A DNA stretch of 64,000 nucleotides from Lota lota (GCA_026745465.1 JACYXH010000314.1:1158001-1222000); one strand, 5' to 3'; positions 48,861-61,105 are shown, counted from the first letter of the stretch. A program made the numbers and translations. Notes: generated by a model from the sequence alone, not told the origin.

Positions 48861-49861
48861 AACATACAGTGTGCAACAACATCACTCCGACAGCACTCCA
48901 GTAGATCAAAGCCATAGTGTACCATGAATCCACAAAGTCCCCCCCAATCTAACTTGAGCTCTGCACTTCACAATCTGCCAGCTGCATAGGCCTCCCTCAG
49001 GCGTACCCTTACCGGGGCTGTCTGGGCAGCTGTGGCCCCCTGCACAACACCACCACCCTACCACCACAGCCTCCATCCTCACTATCCCCAACCCCCCAAG
49101 GCAGGGCAGGCATGGCGGTAGAGGGGGGGGGGGGATATGGAGAGAAAGAAGTAAAGGGAACGGGAAAACGGACAAAGATAGATATAACCGTGGACTCTGA
49201 AATATGAAAAACTGTCTCCCTATATTACATTCTAGCAAGGTGACGTAACTGAATCCATGAAATATTACAGTGGAAAAAGGCCACCGGCCAGATCTGTTGT
49301 TTGTTGTCAAACGGAACAACACCCACAAACACATAGACACACACACATAGATGTGTCATGGGCCATTGTCCTACGACATTGTATGTACACTTCCAAAAGG
49401 AGCTGATATAACCGCATAATCAATCGCAGCAGGGTCCTCTGTGGATGTATTAATGAATGCATTGACATTTAAACTATTCATTCCATCCCATTGTTCCATG
49501 TTGTCCAGCACTGTGGGTGTTGTGAGCCAGGGAGATGGTGTGAGAGAGCGAGAGAGAGAAAGAAGAGAGAGAGAGATAGAGAGACAAAGAGAGACAAAGA
49601 ACGACACTTTAAGAGAAAGGGAGAGGGAGGCAGAGGAAATATGGTCACAGATAATGAAAAACATAGTGTGCAAGCATACGGTGGATTTGTGCAGAGGAAG
49701 GCAAAAATGAGTGGGATGTCCCCAGGGGAAGAGGCACATTGGAGCATCCCAGTAGGCCGACTAGCATTAACACTCATTATACACCAACACACTCGTACAG
49801 CAGGACCACAATCACACTGATAGCATCTCTGTTCCTTTGTTATTCTATTGATTTGAATTCA

Positions 49862-49863
<2 letters not shown>
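48861..49863. other. Non-coding sequence
   Basis: Contains a poly-G run near 49124-49133 and a degenerate GA patch (49541-49630). A 146-codon minus-strand frame (48906-49346) has no recognisable domain. No gene. Confidence 0.5.

Positions 49864-49936
<73 letters not shown>
49864..49936 (+). repeat. (GT)36 microsatellite
   Basis: Uninterrupted GT. Confidence 0.97.
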
Positions 49937-49940
<4 letters not shown>

Positions 49941-50166
49941 CGTCCGTGTTGCCGGGCAGACTCTTAGTGCTAACACAATGCAAATATCATGCTGCGGAAA
50001 TGTGTGTGGACGTGTGCAACTAAAACAAATGAATGTCAACGTGACACGAGAAAGAAACCTTTCCTCCCACTTGGATGATAAGTTCAGTTGAGTTATCACC
50101 AAAAAACGCATCCCTAGACATTGAATGTACTGCGAAGGAAATTATTTTGCACTGTTGTGGATCTAT

Positions 50167-50220
50167 GTTTATTTGTATAGCGTGTCATCATAATAGCTGT
50201 CTCAAAGGGCCTTAGACGCA
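50167..50220 (+). mobile_element. Fragment of a teleost 'TTTATTTGTATAGCG' dispersed repeat
   Basis: TTTATTTGTATAGCG followed by AGCTGTCTCAAAGGGCCTTA matches the shape of a repeat seen very widely in teleost genomes, probably a LINE or SINE 3' tail. Only the tail is present. The name is not assigned. Confidence 0.55.
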
Positions 50221-50519
50221 CACATTAAGCATCACACCGCTAATTGCAAAGGTTTTATTTTCTCAAGGGGAAAACTCCAAAGAAACCACAGAGGGCAATG
50301 CCACCCAACTACCATTCCCTCGTTCCAGGGCAAAGAGTGCAAAAGGTGCTAGGTGGATGGACAGGAAACAATAGTTCCAAATCGATGCAATTATTTCAAA
50401 GGGCTTACAAAGGCTAACAATGAACAATAAAAAATATATATATTTGCATAATATTGCAGATGAGGGCCAATTATCTACTCCGTTTAAATCCACCAGCATT
50501 GAAAAACTGAATTAATAAA
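50221..50519. other. Non-coding sequence
   Basis: Unique AT-rich DNA. Confidence 0.5.
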
Positions 50520-50800
50520 AATCACTGAGCATTAAATGCAATCAACAAGGTTAATGGAAAATCCCATTTTCATTCGAAAAACATGTACATTAAGATTTTC
50601 CTCTTGGTGGATAAAACATCATTACGTGCCAGACTCGGTTCCCCTCCCAAAAGACAGCTGAGAAATCTGCTCACTAATCGGCCTCTGGGTTGCTGTTTTT
50701 GTTTGCCTTGGAACACATTATCCAAACCATTACATCAGAGACACGTCTTGTCACTTGGAACACAGAATTAAAGATGCCATGACCGAATTCAGTTTCTCCC
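50520..50800. promoter_or_regulatory. Candidate conserved non-coding element
   Basis: AT-rich repeat-free sequence with GGTTAATGG, GTACATTAAG and ACATCATTACG motifs. Low-confidence enhancer candidate. Confidence 0.25.
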
Positions 50801-51072
50801 GTTTTGTTTTTCTCTTCTCATAAACAGGCTTATTTATGTTATTTTAGTTGTGAGATATATTAACGTGTGCGCCGCGGCGCCAGCCTCATGCCGTGCAGTG
50901 ACTTAGAGATGAAGACGAGCTGTCGTGCTGCCTCACTTCAGACCGTTCACACAGCGCTAACACAGAGGGGGTGCGTACTGCCTCAAGGCATGGATTAATC
51001 CCAAATGCACCATATCATAAGGACACATCCCTTCAAGCACGATTGCACGCACATGTACTTGCACACACATGA

Positions 51073-51098
51073 GCACACACACACACACGCGCGCGCGA
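51073..51098 (+). repeat. (CA)n/(CG)n alternating tract
   Basis: CACACAC passing into CGCGCGCG. Alternating purine-pyrimidine, Z-DNA capable. Confidence 0.9.
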
Positions 51099-51461
51099 TA
51101 TGAATGCACGCGTTTCCATAATCGCACTGCTTACAGTATTCATGCGTGCACACAGTGTGCGTACAGATAGTAAGACACAGGCATGCATGATGGCAGGCTT
51201 TGTGTTGACACACACAATCACACACAGACACACGACAGAGCAGGGTTAAGAGTTTCACGCCTGCTAAGTTTGTGCTGCCTTCCCATAAGCTTTTTACTAT
51301 GCAGAGACGAAGGCAAGCAGGCCAAAAATGGCCGTACTGTCGAGCTGTCAGCACCAATTAGAATGCCTGCTCCTTGAGGCTGACATTCCCCAGAAGGAGC
51401 TCAATGTTGCTGTACCCTGGCTTGCATCTTTTAGCCATTGACCACTGACCTATCACCATCT

Positions 51462-51481
51462 CACCACCACCACCACCACCA
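51462..51481 (+). repeat. (CAC)6 trinucleotide repeat
   Basis: Six CAC units. Confidence 0.85.
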
Positions 51482-51730
51482 GGCGACAGTTTAGTCCAGG
51501 TAACACCCGTTCAGTTCCGACAATCTCTACAGACCCCCTGCATCTCACCGCCCCCACCCGTGCTGCCTGGCCTCCATCAACAGTGGATGCTGACATTAAG
51601 GCAGACAGACTAATCTTTTCTCCCTCAATCCACTTAACACATCAAACACTATGTGACTCAGTGCCGTTTTCTGCACTAAAACAAGGAAGCATTTTTAATA
51701 CATCAGCTTTCATTTGTGAGTGCCTCCTCA

Positions 51731-51732
<2 letters not shown>

Positions 51733-51768
<36 letters not shown>
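51733..51768 (+). repeat. Poly-C run of 36
   Basis: Thirty-six consecutive C, i-motif capable and error-prone to sequence. Confidence 0.95.
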
Positions 51769-51769
<1 letters not shown>

Positions 51770-52841
51770 CCTTGTTCTGAAAGATTCTCAGTAAGACGTC
51801 TCTATTCGTGGCAGGGGGCCCGGCTGTCTGTCCAGGACCTGGTCGGAGCTGAACCATGAACCCCCTCACTGCTCACCTCGGTCAGTGGGCGCTAATGGAT
51901 TGGCAGCCAGTTGGAGACTGCATACATGATGTCAATAGTGTATAATAAGGTAGGAAAATAAAAAGGAAGAGAAGCTAAAAAACCCTACCGGCTCCTTAAT
52001 GACATGCATCGAAAGAAATATTCATAAATAGGTCACAATATAGAGTAAAATGCAGTAGCGATGGCTGTCAATATACATATATACCATTGCATATCTAACT
52101 GGTAAAAGTGCTGTTTTTCTATGCTCAGTATGATGCAATTGTTTAAAGAAAAGTTGTGCTCAAATCTTGCACTCTGTGACACTTGGTGTCTCTCCAAAAA
52201 CCTAACTTCACACACTTTTGTTTGAAGAGGTCGAATTTCCTTCCCTTATATTTTCCCAGCGAGCCAGCCCGCAATGCTTTACTATTCAAACACGTCCCAC
52301 TTGAGAGGAAGAGGAAGAGCAGGAGAGTTGACAATCACAGGCCAGCGATGAGGCGGCAGGCTTGTGGGGAATGTGGTTTTCTTTTGGCGTTATCGCACCC
52401 CTCAGTGTCTGTCTGGCTGTGAACTGTGATAACACACTGCTTGCCTCTTTTTCCCCACCTGCCTTTTATTCTGACTGGCTGGCAGAATGGTCAAGTTGTT
52501 TCTGTATTAACACACGTACGCTTCAGGGTGAGCGAAACTCACACACTCTCTGCTGACAATATGGTCAGGGGGTCACACTGGCGCCATTTTTTCTCCAAGG
52601 CGTCCACACCAAACACCTCAAATCCAGTATTGTTGCAGGAACTATAGGAGCCAAGTCCGATTTCTTTCATCATCATCATTGAATATTTATGCAACAATTG
52701 TCTCTCCCTGCTTGAAAAAGGGAAAATCCTTCCTTTCTTCCCATTTCCACTCATCCTGTAATCTGCATTTTGGCAAAAGGCTATTTGCCTCAAGGTCCCG
52801 TGGCGTACTGGCTAGACTTATTGAGAGAAGTGAGACTACCC

Positions 52842-52843
<2 letters not shown>
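51769..52843. other. Non-coding sequence
   Basis: Unique DNA. Frames of 60-84 codons on both strands are unrecognised. No gene. Confidence 0.5.

Positions 52844-52877
<34 letters not shown>
52844..52877 (+). repeat. Poly-G run of 34
   Basis: Thirty-four consecutive G. Confidence 0.95.
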
Positions 52878-52879
<2 letters not shown>

Positions 52880-54937
52880 ATAATAAAGCAATTTGAGGAC
52901 TGCTTCATTATTTCAGTAGATGTGACAGTGGTATGAATCGTGGGAGAGAGAGTGATGTACAACCCCGGATTCTTAGTATTAAAGCCTTCATCCCTCTGAG
53001 TGGCTCATCACAGCGCCTGGCCGAGTTACAGTCATGCCTACAAGTAATCATAGAGAGCCCCAATAAATAAAACCTTTGGTTCAGATCAAAATGAAAGAAA
53101 AAGGGCAGAAAACCGTTTCAAACAAGCTACTTAGGTTCATGGGAGGCAGACACCTCAAATAAGTTAGGTACAAACATGTCAACAACATTGAAGCAATTGA
53201 TAATCAATCAAAATATACAACAATCAAAAATGCTTGTGCAGTAGATCCACAGCTGCTACGAGAAGGAAGTGATGAGTATTTCACCTGTGATTGGCTGGGG
53301 GGGGGGGGGGGTAGGGGAAGAGGGGGAGGGGGAGGGGTACAGCGTAGAACCCCCAGATCTGCTGCAGTCTCACATCCTAAATCATGATCCCTGCCCTGCT
53401 AGATTGGTTTGAATCGAGCCACTCTTTTGGGCCTCGTCTAGGTCCCTGGGCTTGTTAGAGCCCCAAATCGAGAGGATAACCAACCCTGCTATTTATCAGG
53501 AAGCTCTTAAAAAAAGAAAAGCCTTACCCAGACATACTCATTTGGGTTTTTCCACTTAAAGCGTGCTCCTTCCGACCGCAATAGGTCTTCTTCAAGCGGT
53601 GTGCGCTAGACTTCATCATCGAACATCCACTGTCAGGGTTTAAGATAATGGTGGTGGAAGGGTTACAGAGCTTTGCTGTAGTACAGGGTTAATGGAGCAA
53701 AATGGGGAGCTGGCATCGAGATTTGTTTGGCAGAGAATGGAGAGAATTGGGCAACAAAGACACAGTGTGTGTCAGTACTCACTGTAAAGTGTATAAAACA
53801 AACTTTAACATGTTGAGTGTTAGCAATAGCAATGAACAGTTTTGGATTCCCTGGATGAGATACGCTCTCGCATGGTTTTCTGAGCAAAAGCGGAATCCAT
53901 TAAGGTTAAACCGAAAACGGAGCAATCTGTGAAATGCAGACTGAGAAAACAAGAAATTGAAGGTTTTTTGAACATTTTGCCAAAACAATAGTGAGCCAAT
54001 TCTTGTTCAAACCCTACCAAACATATCGTGGTTCTCGGGGAACAACAAAGAATCACAGAAACGGCGGAGGAGAAAATAACAAATGTAACGGTCTTCGCTG
54101 CATCAATAGCATTGTCCAAATCACTGCCAGTGGAAGAACGATCATAAAAGATTACGTTTGTTTAATGCCAGGCCAAGATTGAATACCGGCTCATTTATCT
54201 GATCGATACAGAATAAGCCTTGAACAAATCCAATCACAATGAGGACTGCATGTCACAGTCCCAGCGGAGGCACTCCACACTGGGAGTGATTATGGCGCTG
54301 TGGTCCACTGTGTACCCTGGATGTTTGAAATACCTTCTTGCTTCCCCCCTTCTCTCAGTTGATGCAAAGACGACCAAAATTGCTCTTTCAAATCACACAT
54401 AACACTGACATCAGACAGCCGGGCCTGTTTTTACAGGCGAACCACCAGGGCTTTCTGAAGCATTTGTTGCGATTCATTGTCGTTTCAGAGTGCAGTGAAT
54501 GGGGACCGGCTGATATGCTTAAGCCGCGCTAAAAGAAAATAAGAAAAAGGAGGGGGAAAAAAAGCGACATGGGATTTAAGGGCAACAAACAAGAAAAAAA
54601 AGCTGCCTTCTTTTATCGGTGTGGAAATCCAATAGTCTTAAACGTGCGATCACTCATCATGTAGATACAGCGGCAGAGGGCTTATCTGGGCCTGGCGTTC
54701 CTCCTAAGCCATACATAAACAGAAGGAGCTTTGCATCCCCCCTAGCGCCTGTATATGGCTGCTCCTGCCCTGTCAGCATCACCCCACCCTGTCACCACCG
54801 TGGTAAGCTCACATCCGCAAACACACACACACACACACAAGCCTGGGTGAAAGTCAAACTTGGGGAAGTGGAAACTTATGAGAGAAACTCAAGAACAGAA
54901 GGGGGGAGAGAGGGGAGAGACAAACAGAGAAAGAGAG
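52878..54937. other. Non-coding, mostly unique sequence
   Basis: Contains a G-quadruplex-capable stretch (53297-53338) and a short CA tract (54821-54839). Frames up to 99 codons are unrecognised. No gene. Confidence 0.55.
53297..53338 (+). repeat. Poly-G plus AGGGGG repeat
   Basis: Fifteen consecutive G, then GGGG and three GGGGG-type runs separated by A, TA or AAGA. G-quadruplex capable. Confidence 0.9.
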
Positions 54938-55204
<267 letters not shown>

Positions 55205-55206
<2 letters not shown>

Positions 55207-55531
55207 AAAAGGGACAACAAAGAGACAGATAGAAGGAATGGGAGGAAGGGAAGTTCATTAGAAGGTGCCCCTGTGTATGTGGCATCGCTGACTCAGTCTT
55301 ATAATGTTCAGTATCCACTTCTGTCCACCTTTACAGGCTGTAACGGGGCTCCAGTTGGATTGTGCTGACAGGCTCGTCCCCTCCCGCTTCTCCATCGCAA
55401 CACTGGCAATGCCTGGTGCTCAAAAGTGAACCGTGCAATATTGAGTGGCTTGACATTATTTTAATAACCGAATTCAATTTGTAATTGTGCTGAATGCTCT
55501 GTTCCTAAAGAGGGGAGCCCTAATGGGATGC
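55205..55531. other. Non-coding sequence
   Basis: Unique DNA, nothing recognised. Confidence 0.5.
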
Positions 55532-55575
55532 GTGTGTGTGTGTGTGTGTGTGTGTGTTGGGAGGGGGGGGGGGGG
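55532..55575 (+). repeat. Composite (GT)13 then poly-G
   Basis: GT run, TTGGGA, then 13 G. Third composite of this type in the window. Confidence 0.92.
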
Positions 55576-55685
55576 ATTAGGAGGATGGGGAGTGGAGCAG
55601 GGGTTGGGTGGATGGAGTCAATATAGATTTTTGCTTTCTAGCTATTTCCCCCTCCAGGCATTCTTCAGTGGGCGAAGCTGGGCTC

Positions 55686-55759
55686 GCCAATAAACAACGC
55701 CGGCCAATGCAGAGCGAGGCGCGGGAATTAGCCGAGGACATCCTTCAAGCTCCGCCCGC
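55686..55759 (+). promoter_or_regulatory. Promoter-like motif cluster
   Basis: In 74 bases lie GCCAAT (55686-55691), CCAAT (55704-55708), an E2F-like GGCGCGGGAA (55718-55727) and a GC-box CTCCGCCCGC (55750-55759), in CpG-containing sequence. No TATA box or downstream exon is recognisable and a poly-G tract begins 35 bases on. May be chance. Confidence 0.3.
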
Positions 55760-55794
55760 TGTTGTCTTGTTCACATGGGAACGGAGCAGGATGC

Positions 55795-55801
55795 GGGGGG
55801 T

Positions 55802-55832
<31 letters not shown>
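55795..55832 (+). repeat. Poly-G tract
   Basis: Six G, one T, then 31 consecutive G. Confidence 0.95.
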
Positions 55833-55833
<1 letters not shown>

Positions 55834-55989
55834 TAGAGTGGACAGATTGGACAGGTGAGGAGGAGCAACCGCGCGATAAGAGCAAGGGCAACGCTTGCAT
55901 CTGCGTTGTCGCAGATAATGGGTTCAAAGGGGAATCCAAAAGGTCAAACCGGGGACGTGCAGTACCATCCGGGAATTGATGAATGTGTG

Positions 55990-55992
<3 letters not shown>

Positions 55993-56029
<37 letters not shown>
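55993..56029 (+). repeat. (CA)18 microsatellite
   Basis: Uninterrupted CA, with a second tract 52 bases later. Confidence 0.96.
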
Positions 56030-56031
<2 letters not shown>

Positions 56032-56081
56032 CTACACATAGACACACAGGCAAACAAACATTTGTATGCGCGCATATGCAT

Positions 56082-56112
<31 letters not shown>
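56082..56112 (+). repeat. (CA)15 microsatellite
   Basis: CA tract preceded by the 12-bp palindrome TATGCGCGCATA (56065-56076). Confidence 0.95.
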
Positions 56113-56115
<3 letters not shown>

Positions 56116-56557
56116 ACAAACACAAATACACACATGAGAGTACCAGCCTCAGCGGAGCAATTGCAAAGCGTTATTTCGGTCTCTTCTATAATAAATGCTA
56201 ATACAAACAAAGAGAAAGCATGGAGGTTCGACACTATGAATCACACTGAGGCCCAGCGTGTGAACCCCACAGCAGCCTTGACACAACAGGTGTTTCCGTG
56301 CCGGTGATAACAGAGAAACAATACCGCGACAGCTAATGGAGAACGCCAGCAGGGGCATGGCCCACATGCACAAGCATGGATAGCAAAGTGTGGCCAGGCA
56401 TGCCATTAAATGCGCATAACCTTCCTTTTGTGACCCGTAGTGCACATGAGAAGTGAACAACAACAAAATATTGTGTGTTTTGTCCCCAATAAAGCCTTTG
56501 ATTCCTGCCCAGGCTCTTGTGCTGTCTCCCCCTTGACGTTCTGCTATAAGACAATAG
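56113..56557. other. Non-coding sequence
   Basis: Unique DNA between the CA tract and the hAT-like element. Nothing recognised. Confidence 0.5.
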
Positions 56558-57298
56558 TAGGGATGTCATGTTTTGGTCGGTTGGTCGATATGCACTTGTT
56601 CGACCAAATTGTCATTGGTCGAACTGGCTGGTGTTACTTTCATAAGAAAACAAAATTCATTATTTTCGGGGGCTGGAGGGACATATGCAGACCGATGTGT
56701 TTTATTGTTAATGATCGTCTATAATGTTTTAGAAATACCATTAATTATCAATAAAAATAATAGTGAAAGATCCGTAGTTTCTGTTTAAATAATCATATGG
56801 AACTTTGAACTCGCCCAATTTAAGGAAGACTGCTAGTCGTATCCTACTGAACATTTACTCCGCTCTAAACTAATTGATGCAAAATAAGACTTCAGTTAGT
56901 TAAAAGGGACGAGTTATGTTTTTCTTTTTTCTCATGTGGTCTGCGATTCTCCGTCAACTTTCATAATTAACGCTAACACTCGACCTAAAATACCAACGTG
57001 TGTCGTCGATATATTACGCGGCTCGTCCGGTGTGCAACACACTTTATAATGAAGCTCTGCTGGAACCGAGTCGGACTCGGACCAAGAGTGGATCTGAAAC
57101 CCGCTGACCTTCTCCAAACAGCACTTATGTGATAATTAGGCTAGCAGGTAGAGTAGAATGCACGGTGGCCAAATATTGAATTTAGAGATAACGTGCAGAT
57201 TTTTTTTACATTATTTCAATTTCTTTCCCCAAGCGATTGGTCGTAGAGTTGATCGAACTTCAGTCGACCAAGATTGTATTAGGTTGACTGCAGCCCTA
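56558..57298. mobile_element. hAT-like non-autonomous DNA transposon (MITE), 741 bp
   Basis: The left end reads TAGGGATGTCATG and the reverse complement of the right end reads TAGGGCTGCAGTCAACC, sharing the TAGGG-TG start common to hAT-type elements. Subterminal zones on both sides are rich in TTGGTCGA/TCGACCA motifs in inverted orientation (56570-56635 and 57235-57275), likely transposase-binding repeats. The AT-rich interior has no transposase frame, so the copy is non-autonomous. An 8-bp target duplication is not intact (GACAATAG left, CATAAAAA right), so the copy is old. A decayed relic lies at 13890-13968. Confidence 0.7.
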
Positions 57299-58098
57299 CA
57301 TAAAAAGAATGCCGGATCCGAGATTAGGTTGTGTGGTGCGTGCTGCGGTCAGCAGTGACAGACACACAATTAAAGAGGAGGCATCTGAGCTTGCCTTCCA
57401 CCTGACAGCAGCCACACATTCACACCTACACACACAGATTCATCACCAAGTGTTTTGACACCGTGGTTTAATTGTGTGTCTTTGCACGCAAGTCGCTCAG
57501 GTTTCAGGTTGCTCAGGCATGCTAGGGAGGTGAACACTTCAGTGGCACAATCATCACCTTTGAAAACAGTAAGTGACAGCTGCATTGTTTTACAAATCAA
57601 TGTCAAAAATAAAAAAAACACTTTTTAGTTTATTCCTTAACCTCACCCTGCATATTATATACTATATTTACAAATCATAGTAATCTGACCCTAGGCTCTT
57701 GGAATCGCACGTCACAATGTATGATCATACATTCTTTTTTTGTTTTGTAACAAAAATGAGTTGGACGTTTGGAATTTTGCAATTCATCCATAATGACCAG
57801 AGAATTACATCAAATAGAGACAAACTTGAAAACATTGCTGCACAAACAAACACCAGACTGTCCAAAAGCAAAGAGCTTTTAAACCTCCAGTTACACATAA
57901 CGTCATACTGCCTCACTTGATCCCAATACGCAGAAGTACCCCACACCCAACTTTTCTTGGGATTTATTGTACCAGCAGACAATTTTCAATCACCGACGGA
58001 ACATTCTCTAGCTCTTATGAAAAGTGTGCTGGAGACGGGGAGGGGGGGGGAGTAAAGACGTGTAAGAAATTTGTTGTCCCAGAGGAACTACAGACACT
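57299..58098. other. Non-coding sequence
   Basis: Unique DNA with A-runs. No recognised gene or element. Confidence 0.5.
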
Positions 58099-58510
58099 TT
58101 AAAGCTAGGGTAGGCAATTTATAACAGGAGCATTTTTTGTCATATTTGTTGCAATTCTCTTTACATCCCGACAGCAATCAGTAAATCATATGCTCTGACA
58201 AAAGAAAGAAAGAAACATTGTATCAGTGGCTGTCAGAGGTCTGTAATAAGTCTGTCCAATCATTTCATGGCCTACCTGTCGGTCTGTCGACCTGCCTACC
58301 TGTGGGAACTGTCAATGCACTCATTGCGCATGACCAGAGTCGTCCACAAGGCTAGGCAGACCTATCGCTAAAGCTAGGGAGCTAGTCATGTGTTCTGGCG
58401 GGGTGGCTTTGGAGAAAGGCTTGAAGGAAGGGGTGGGATTCTTTCTGTTGGATACTTTCAAAATCTAGTTTATCTGGCTGGATTCTCCAAGTTGCCTACA
58501 CTACCTTTAA
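58099..58510. mobile_element. piggyBac-like MITE flanked by TTAA
   Basis: A 404-bp element (58103-58506) has 18-bp terminal inverted repeats AGCTAGGGTAGGCAATTT and, as reverse complement, AGGTAGTGTAGGCAACTT, matching at 15 of 18 positions. TTAA stands immediately outside both ends (58099-58102, 58507-58510), the target duplication diagnostic of piggyBac-type elements. There is no transposase. The interior matches my memory of a dispersed teleost repeat, but no database check was possible. The 66-codon frame crossing its right end is spurious. Confidence 0.8.
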
Positions 58511-58941
58511 ACCGTCAAACCAAAGTGGTGATCCTCTCTGCCGGGCAATTTGAGAATAATCAGTATGAATTGTCAAGGTGCATCTCTTGAGCAGCAGGGC
58601 CAGGAAGATGGTGTTCCCTTGTAGGAAGCACTAACCCTGCTGTCGGGAGCTTCACCCCTGGAGGCGGGAGAGGAGAGGGGAGGAGAAGTAAAACATTAAG
58701 GAGGTGAGAAGGAAAGCAGCAAGGGAAGGGCGGGTAAAAATGGAGAGGAACGAGAAGGAAACAAGAGGAAAGAAAAAGAGGGAAACTAAAAGGGGAAACC
58801 TAAGGAGCGGGGAAGAATAGAGTAAGGGAAATGAAAGGATGAAACTATAGGGGAAAAAACATGGTGGTTCAAGGGTTGATGCAAGTCATAAAGGTGAATG
58901 TGAGGGGAAGTGTGGGGAGCATCAATGAATAAGCCACCTCT

Positions 58942-58943
<2 letters not shown>
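58511..58943. other. Purine-rich non-coding sequence
   Basis: Purine-rich on the + strand (58660-58860) without strict periodicity. No gene. Confidence 0.5.

Positions 58944-59030
<87 letters not shown>
58944..59030 (+). repeat. (GT)43 microsatellite
   Basis: Uninterrupted GT, among the longest of its kind here. Confidence 0.97.
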
Positions 59031-59034
<4 letters not shown>

Positions 59035-59040
59035 AATTAC

Positions 59041-59105
59041 ACAGTAATTACAAACTTCCTATGTAATTACTGTCTCCTAGTTATCAAGGATAATAGATCA
59101 AATGC
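59041..59105 (+). repeat. Dispersed repeat copy 1 with GTAATTAC inverted repeat
   Basis: Arms ACAGTAATTAC (59041-59051) and GTAATTACTGT (59063-59073) pair over 11 bp around an 11-base loop. From 59056 the sequence matches 61106-61155 at 45 of 50 positions. Another GTAATTAC lies just upstream (59033-59040). This looks like the end of an unidentified mobile element. Confidence 0.75.
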
Positions 59106-59692
59106 GTGTGTGCATGCGCGTGTGCATGCGTGTGTGTGTGTGCATGCATGTCTGTGTGTGTGTGCGTACGCATTCATCCGTATTTAGCTTAATTCAAGTT
59201 GACCAGCGAGCTCTGTGGTGGTTGGGCTCAATGTTAGGCTCCATCGGCCGTGCTCCGCGCTCCCTTTGCCCACTTCCACTTCTTCCACAGGCCGCCCCTG
59301 CAGTCATACATCAGGATCAATCAGCTCTCAAACAGCTATCTGTCTATCAACCACCATATTTTGTGCGGTTAAATACAAAATGAGGATTAGTTTACTCTGC
59401 TTGTTCATTAGAATAAGGTATTAGAGTGTCTTGTACTGGAAACCTAGCATACCTGCTTATGAGGTTCAAACTGTGCTGGCAGTGGTATTACAGCAAGGAA
59501 AATGGATATTACAAAACCATCATTCTTCATTATTGGTATCTATATAAGTTAGAGTTTTATTAACCATCCACCCTTGCGGTCGCCATGGTAAAATCCGCTG
59601 GCTGGTTGTTATCAGGCAATCTTTTTCTACAATTAGTGCAATAGTGCTGACAAGCTCAAAGGTGCACATAAAAGGGGTATTAAGGATCTGTG

Positions 59693-59699
<7 letters not shown>
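59106..59699. other. Non-coding sequence with GT-rich patch
   Basis: GTGTGC-rich steps (59104-59170) then unique DNA. No gene. Confidence 0.5.

Positions 59700-59734
<35 letters not shown>
59700..59734 (+). repeat. (GT)17 microsatellite
   Basis: Uninterrupted GT. Confidence 0.96.
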
Positions 59735-59735
<1 letters not shown>

Positions 59736-60401
59736 TGTGTTTTCATGTGTGTGTATGTGTTATTGTAAGGGCTCACTACATCATCTTTTAGACATAACTT
59801 TTCACACATTAATATTTTGTAAGTTGGTAGGTAGGTGTGGCAGGGGGTTATGCAAGTATTTGCTGTTCATTGTTCACTATAAAGAAAATGCATGAAAAAT
59901 GTGGATGTGCAATATTTTAATGAAAGGTTATACTGTGTGTATTCACGGTGTGTATCTGGCTGCCGGTGTATACATCGGCAACCAGGCCTAGTTAGCATCG
60001 TCAAATCCAAATGGTACAACCAGCACCGTAAAGTTTATACTGCTGAACCCCGGAACAACCAATCGCGTGTCCCGTGTCAGCCTATCGCACTGAAGATTCA
60101 CTCCCAGCAGTCCGTAAAAGGAGATTCAGATGAAGTCGAATATACCATCACAAAGCTCACCTAATCTCTTCATCCTAAAGCTGGCAGGTGGAACATTACG
60201 GGGGTGGGGGGGGAATAGGAAAAAGGAGGTTGATTCCTCTACGACAGCCTGTCTCTCAGGAGCTCTGCTGGCACCGCGCCATTACACACTGTCTGACTGA
60301 GGTGAACCCCTGGCAGGTATTCGTCTTGCAAGCGCGGGATACTTCATTTCACCCATGAGTGGATGGCCTGTGACAGAACACAGTCCACTGGCCGGGAAGA
60401 A

Positions 60402-60403
<2 letters not shown>
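59735..60403. other. Non-coding sequence
   Basis: Unique DNA with a short G run near 60200. A 90-codon frame (59892-60164) is unrecognised. No gene. Confidence 0.5.
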
Positions 60404-60443
<40 letters not shown>

Positions 60444-60622
60444 CCGTTTCTGTTTGTGTGTGTGTGTGTACCCGTGTGTTTGTGTGTGTGTGTGTATTAA
60501 ATATGTATGTGTGTGTAAGTGAGTGTGTGTATGTGAGTATGTGTTTTATATACCCATGTATTTGTGTGTTTTATATACCAATGTGTTTGTATCCACACGT
60601 GTGTGTGTGTGTGTGTGTGTGT
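60404..60622 (+). repeat. Interrupted (GT)n block
   Basis: GT tracts at 60404-60440, 60453-60468, 60475-60494 and 60597-60622, separated by TACCCGT and similar steps. The spacer TACCCGT occurs twice, suggesting tandem duplication of a GT-containing unit. Confidence 0.85.
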
Positions 60623-61105
60623 CCCTGCTAAATTATGACTGGGCCCTTGCGCGTTAATTCAAAGTATCTTGCGGAGAACCGAAGTTCCGAAATGGAGGGG
60701 GGTCTTTGATTACAATCCAGTCAGGGATGTTAGAGCTGAGTGTCCATGTAATGCTCCGGGATGACTGAGACATTCCGATTAACACCCACTCCTGCATGCG
60801 CGCGCGTGTGTGTGTGTCTTGAGACTCCTAGGAGACTCCAAGGAGCTCTCTGAAGTAGGATCAGACTCAAGCATCGAGAACATGCCAACGACAGAGATAA
60901 TGGAAGCACTCAGTATAAATAAAACACTTCAGCCATACATCTTGCCAGACAGCATCAGATATGAAAGGTAATTTGGGATCACTCCACCAGGCTTAGAAGC
61001 AGGAGCAAAAAGTTTAGGCCACAGTTTAAAACTTCTTGTTAAAAACACCCATCATGCATCAGTCCCTTATCCCCAAACTTCTATTAAATGTGTTACAAAA
61101 AACGT
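60623..61105. other. Non-coding sequence
   Basis: Unique DNA. Nothing recognised. Confidence 0.5.

Larger units (their letters stand above)
50801..51732. other. Non-coding sequence
   Basis: Contains a 12-bp palindrome GCGCCGCGGCGC (50869-50880), a CA then CG alternating tract (51073-51098, Z-DNA capable) and a short CAC repeat (51462-51481). No gene. Confidence 0.5.
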
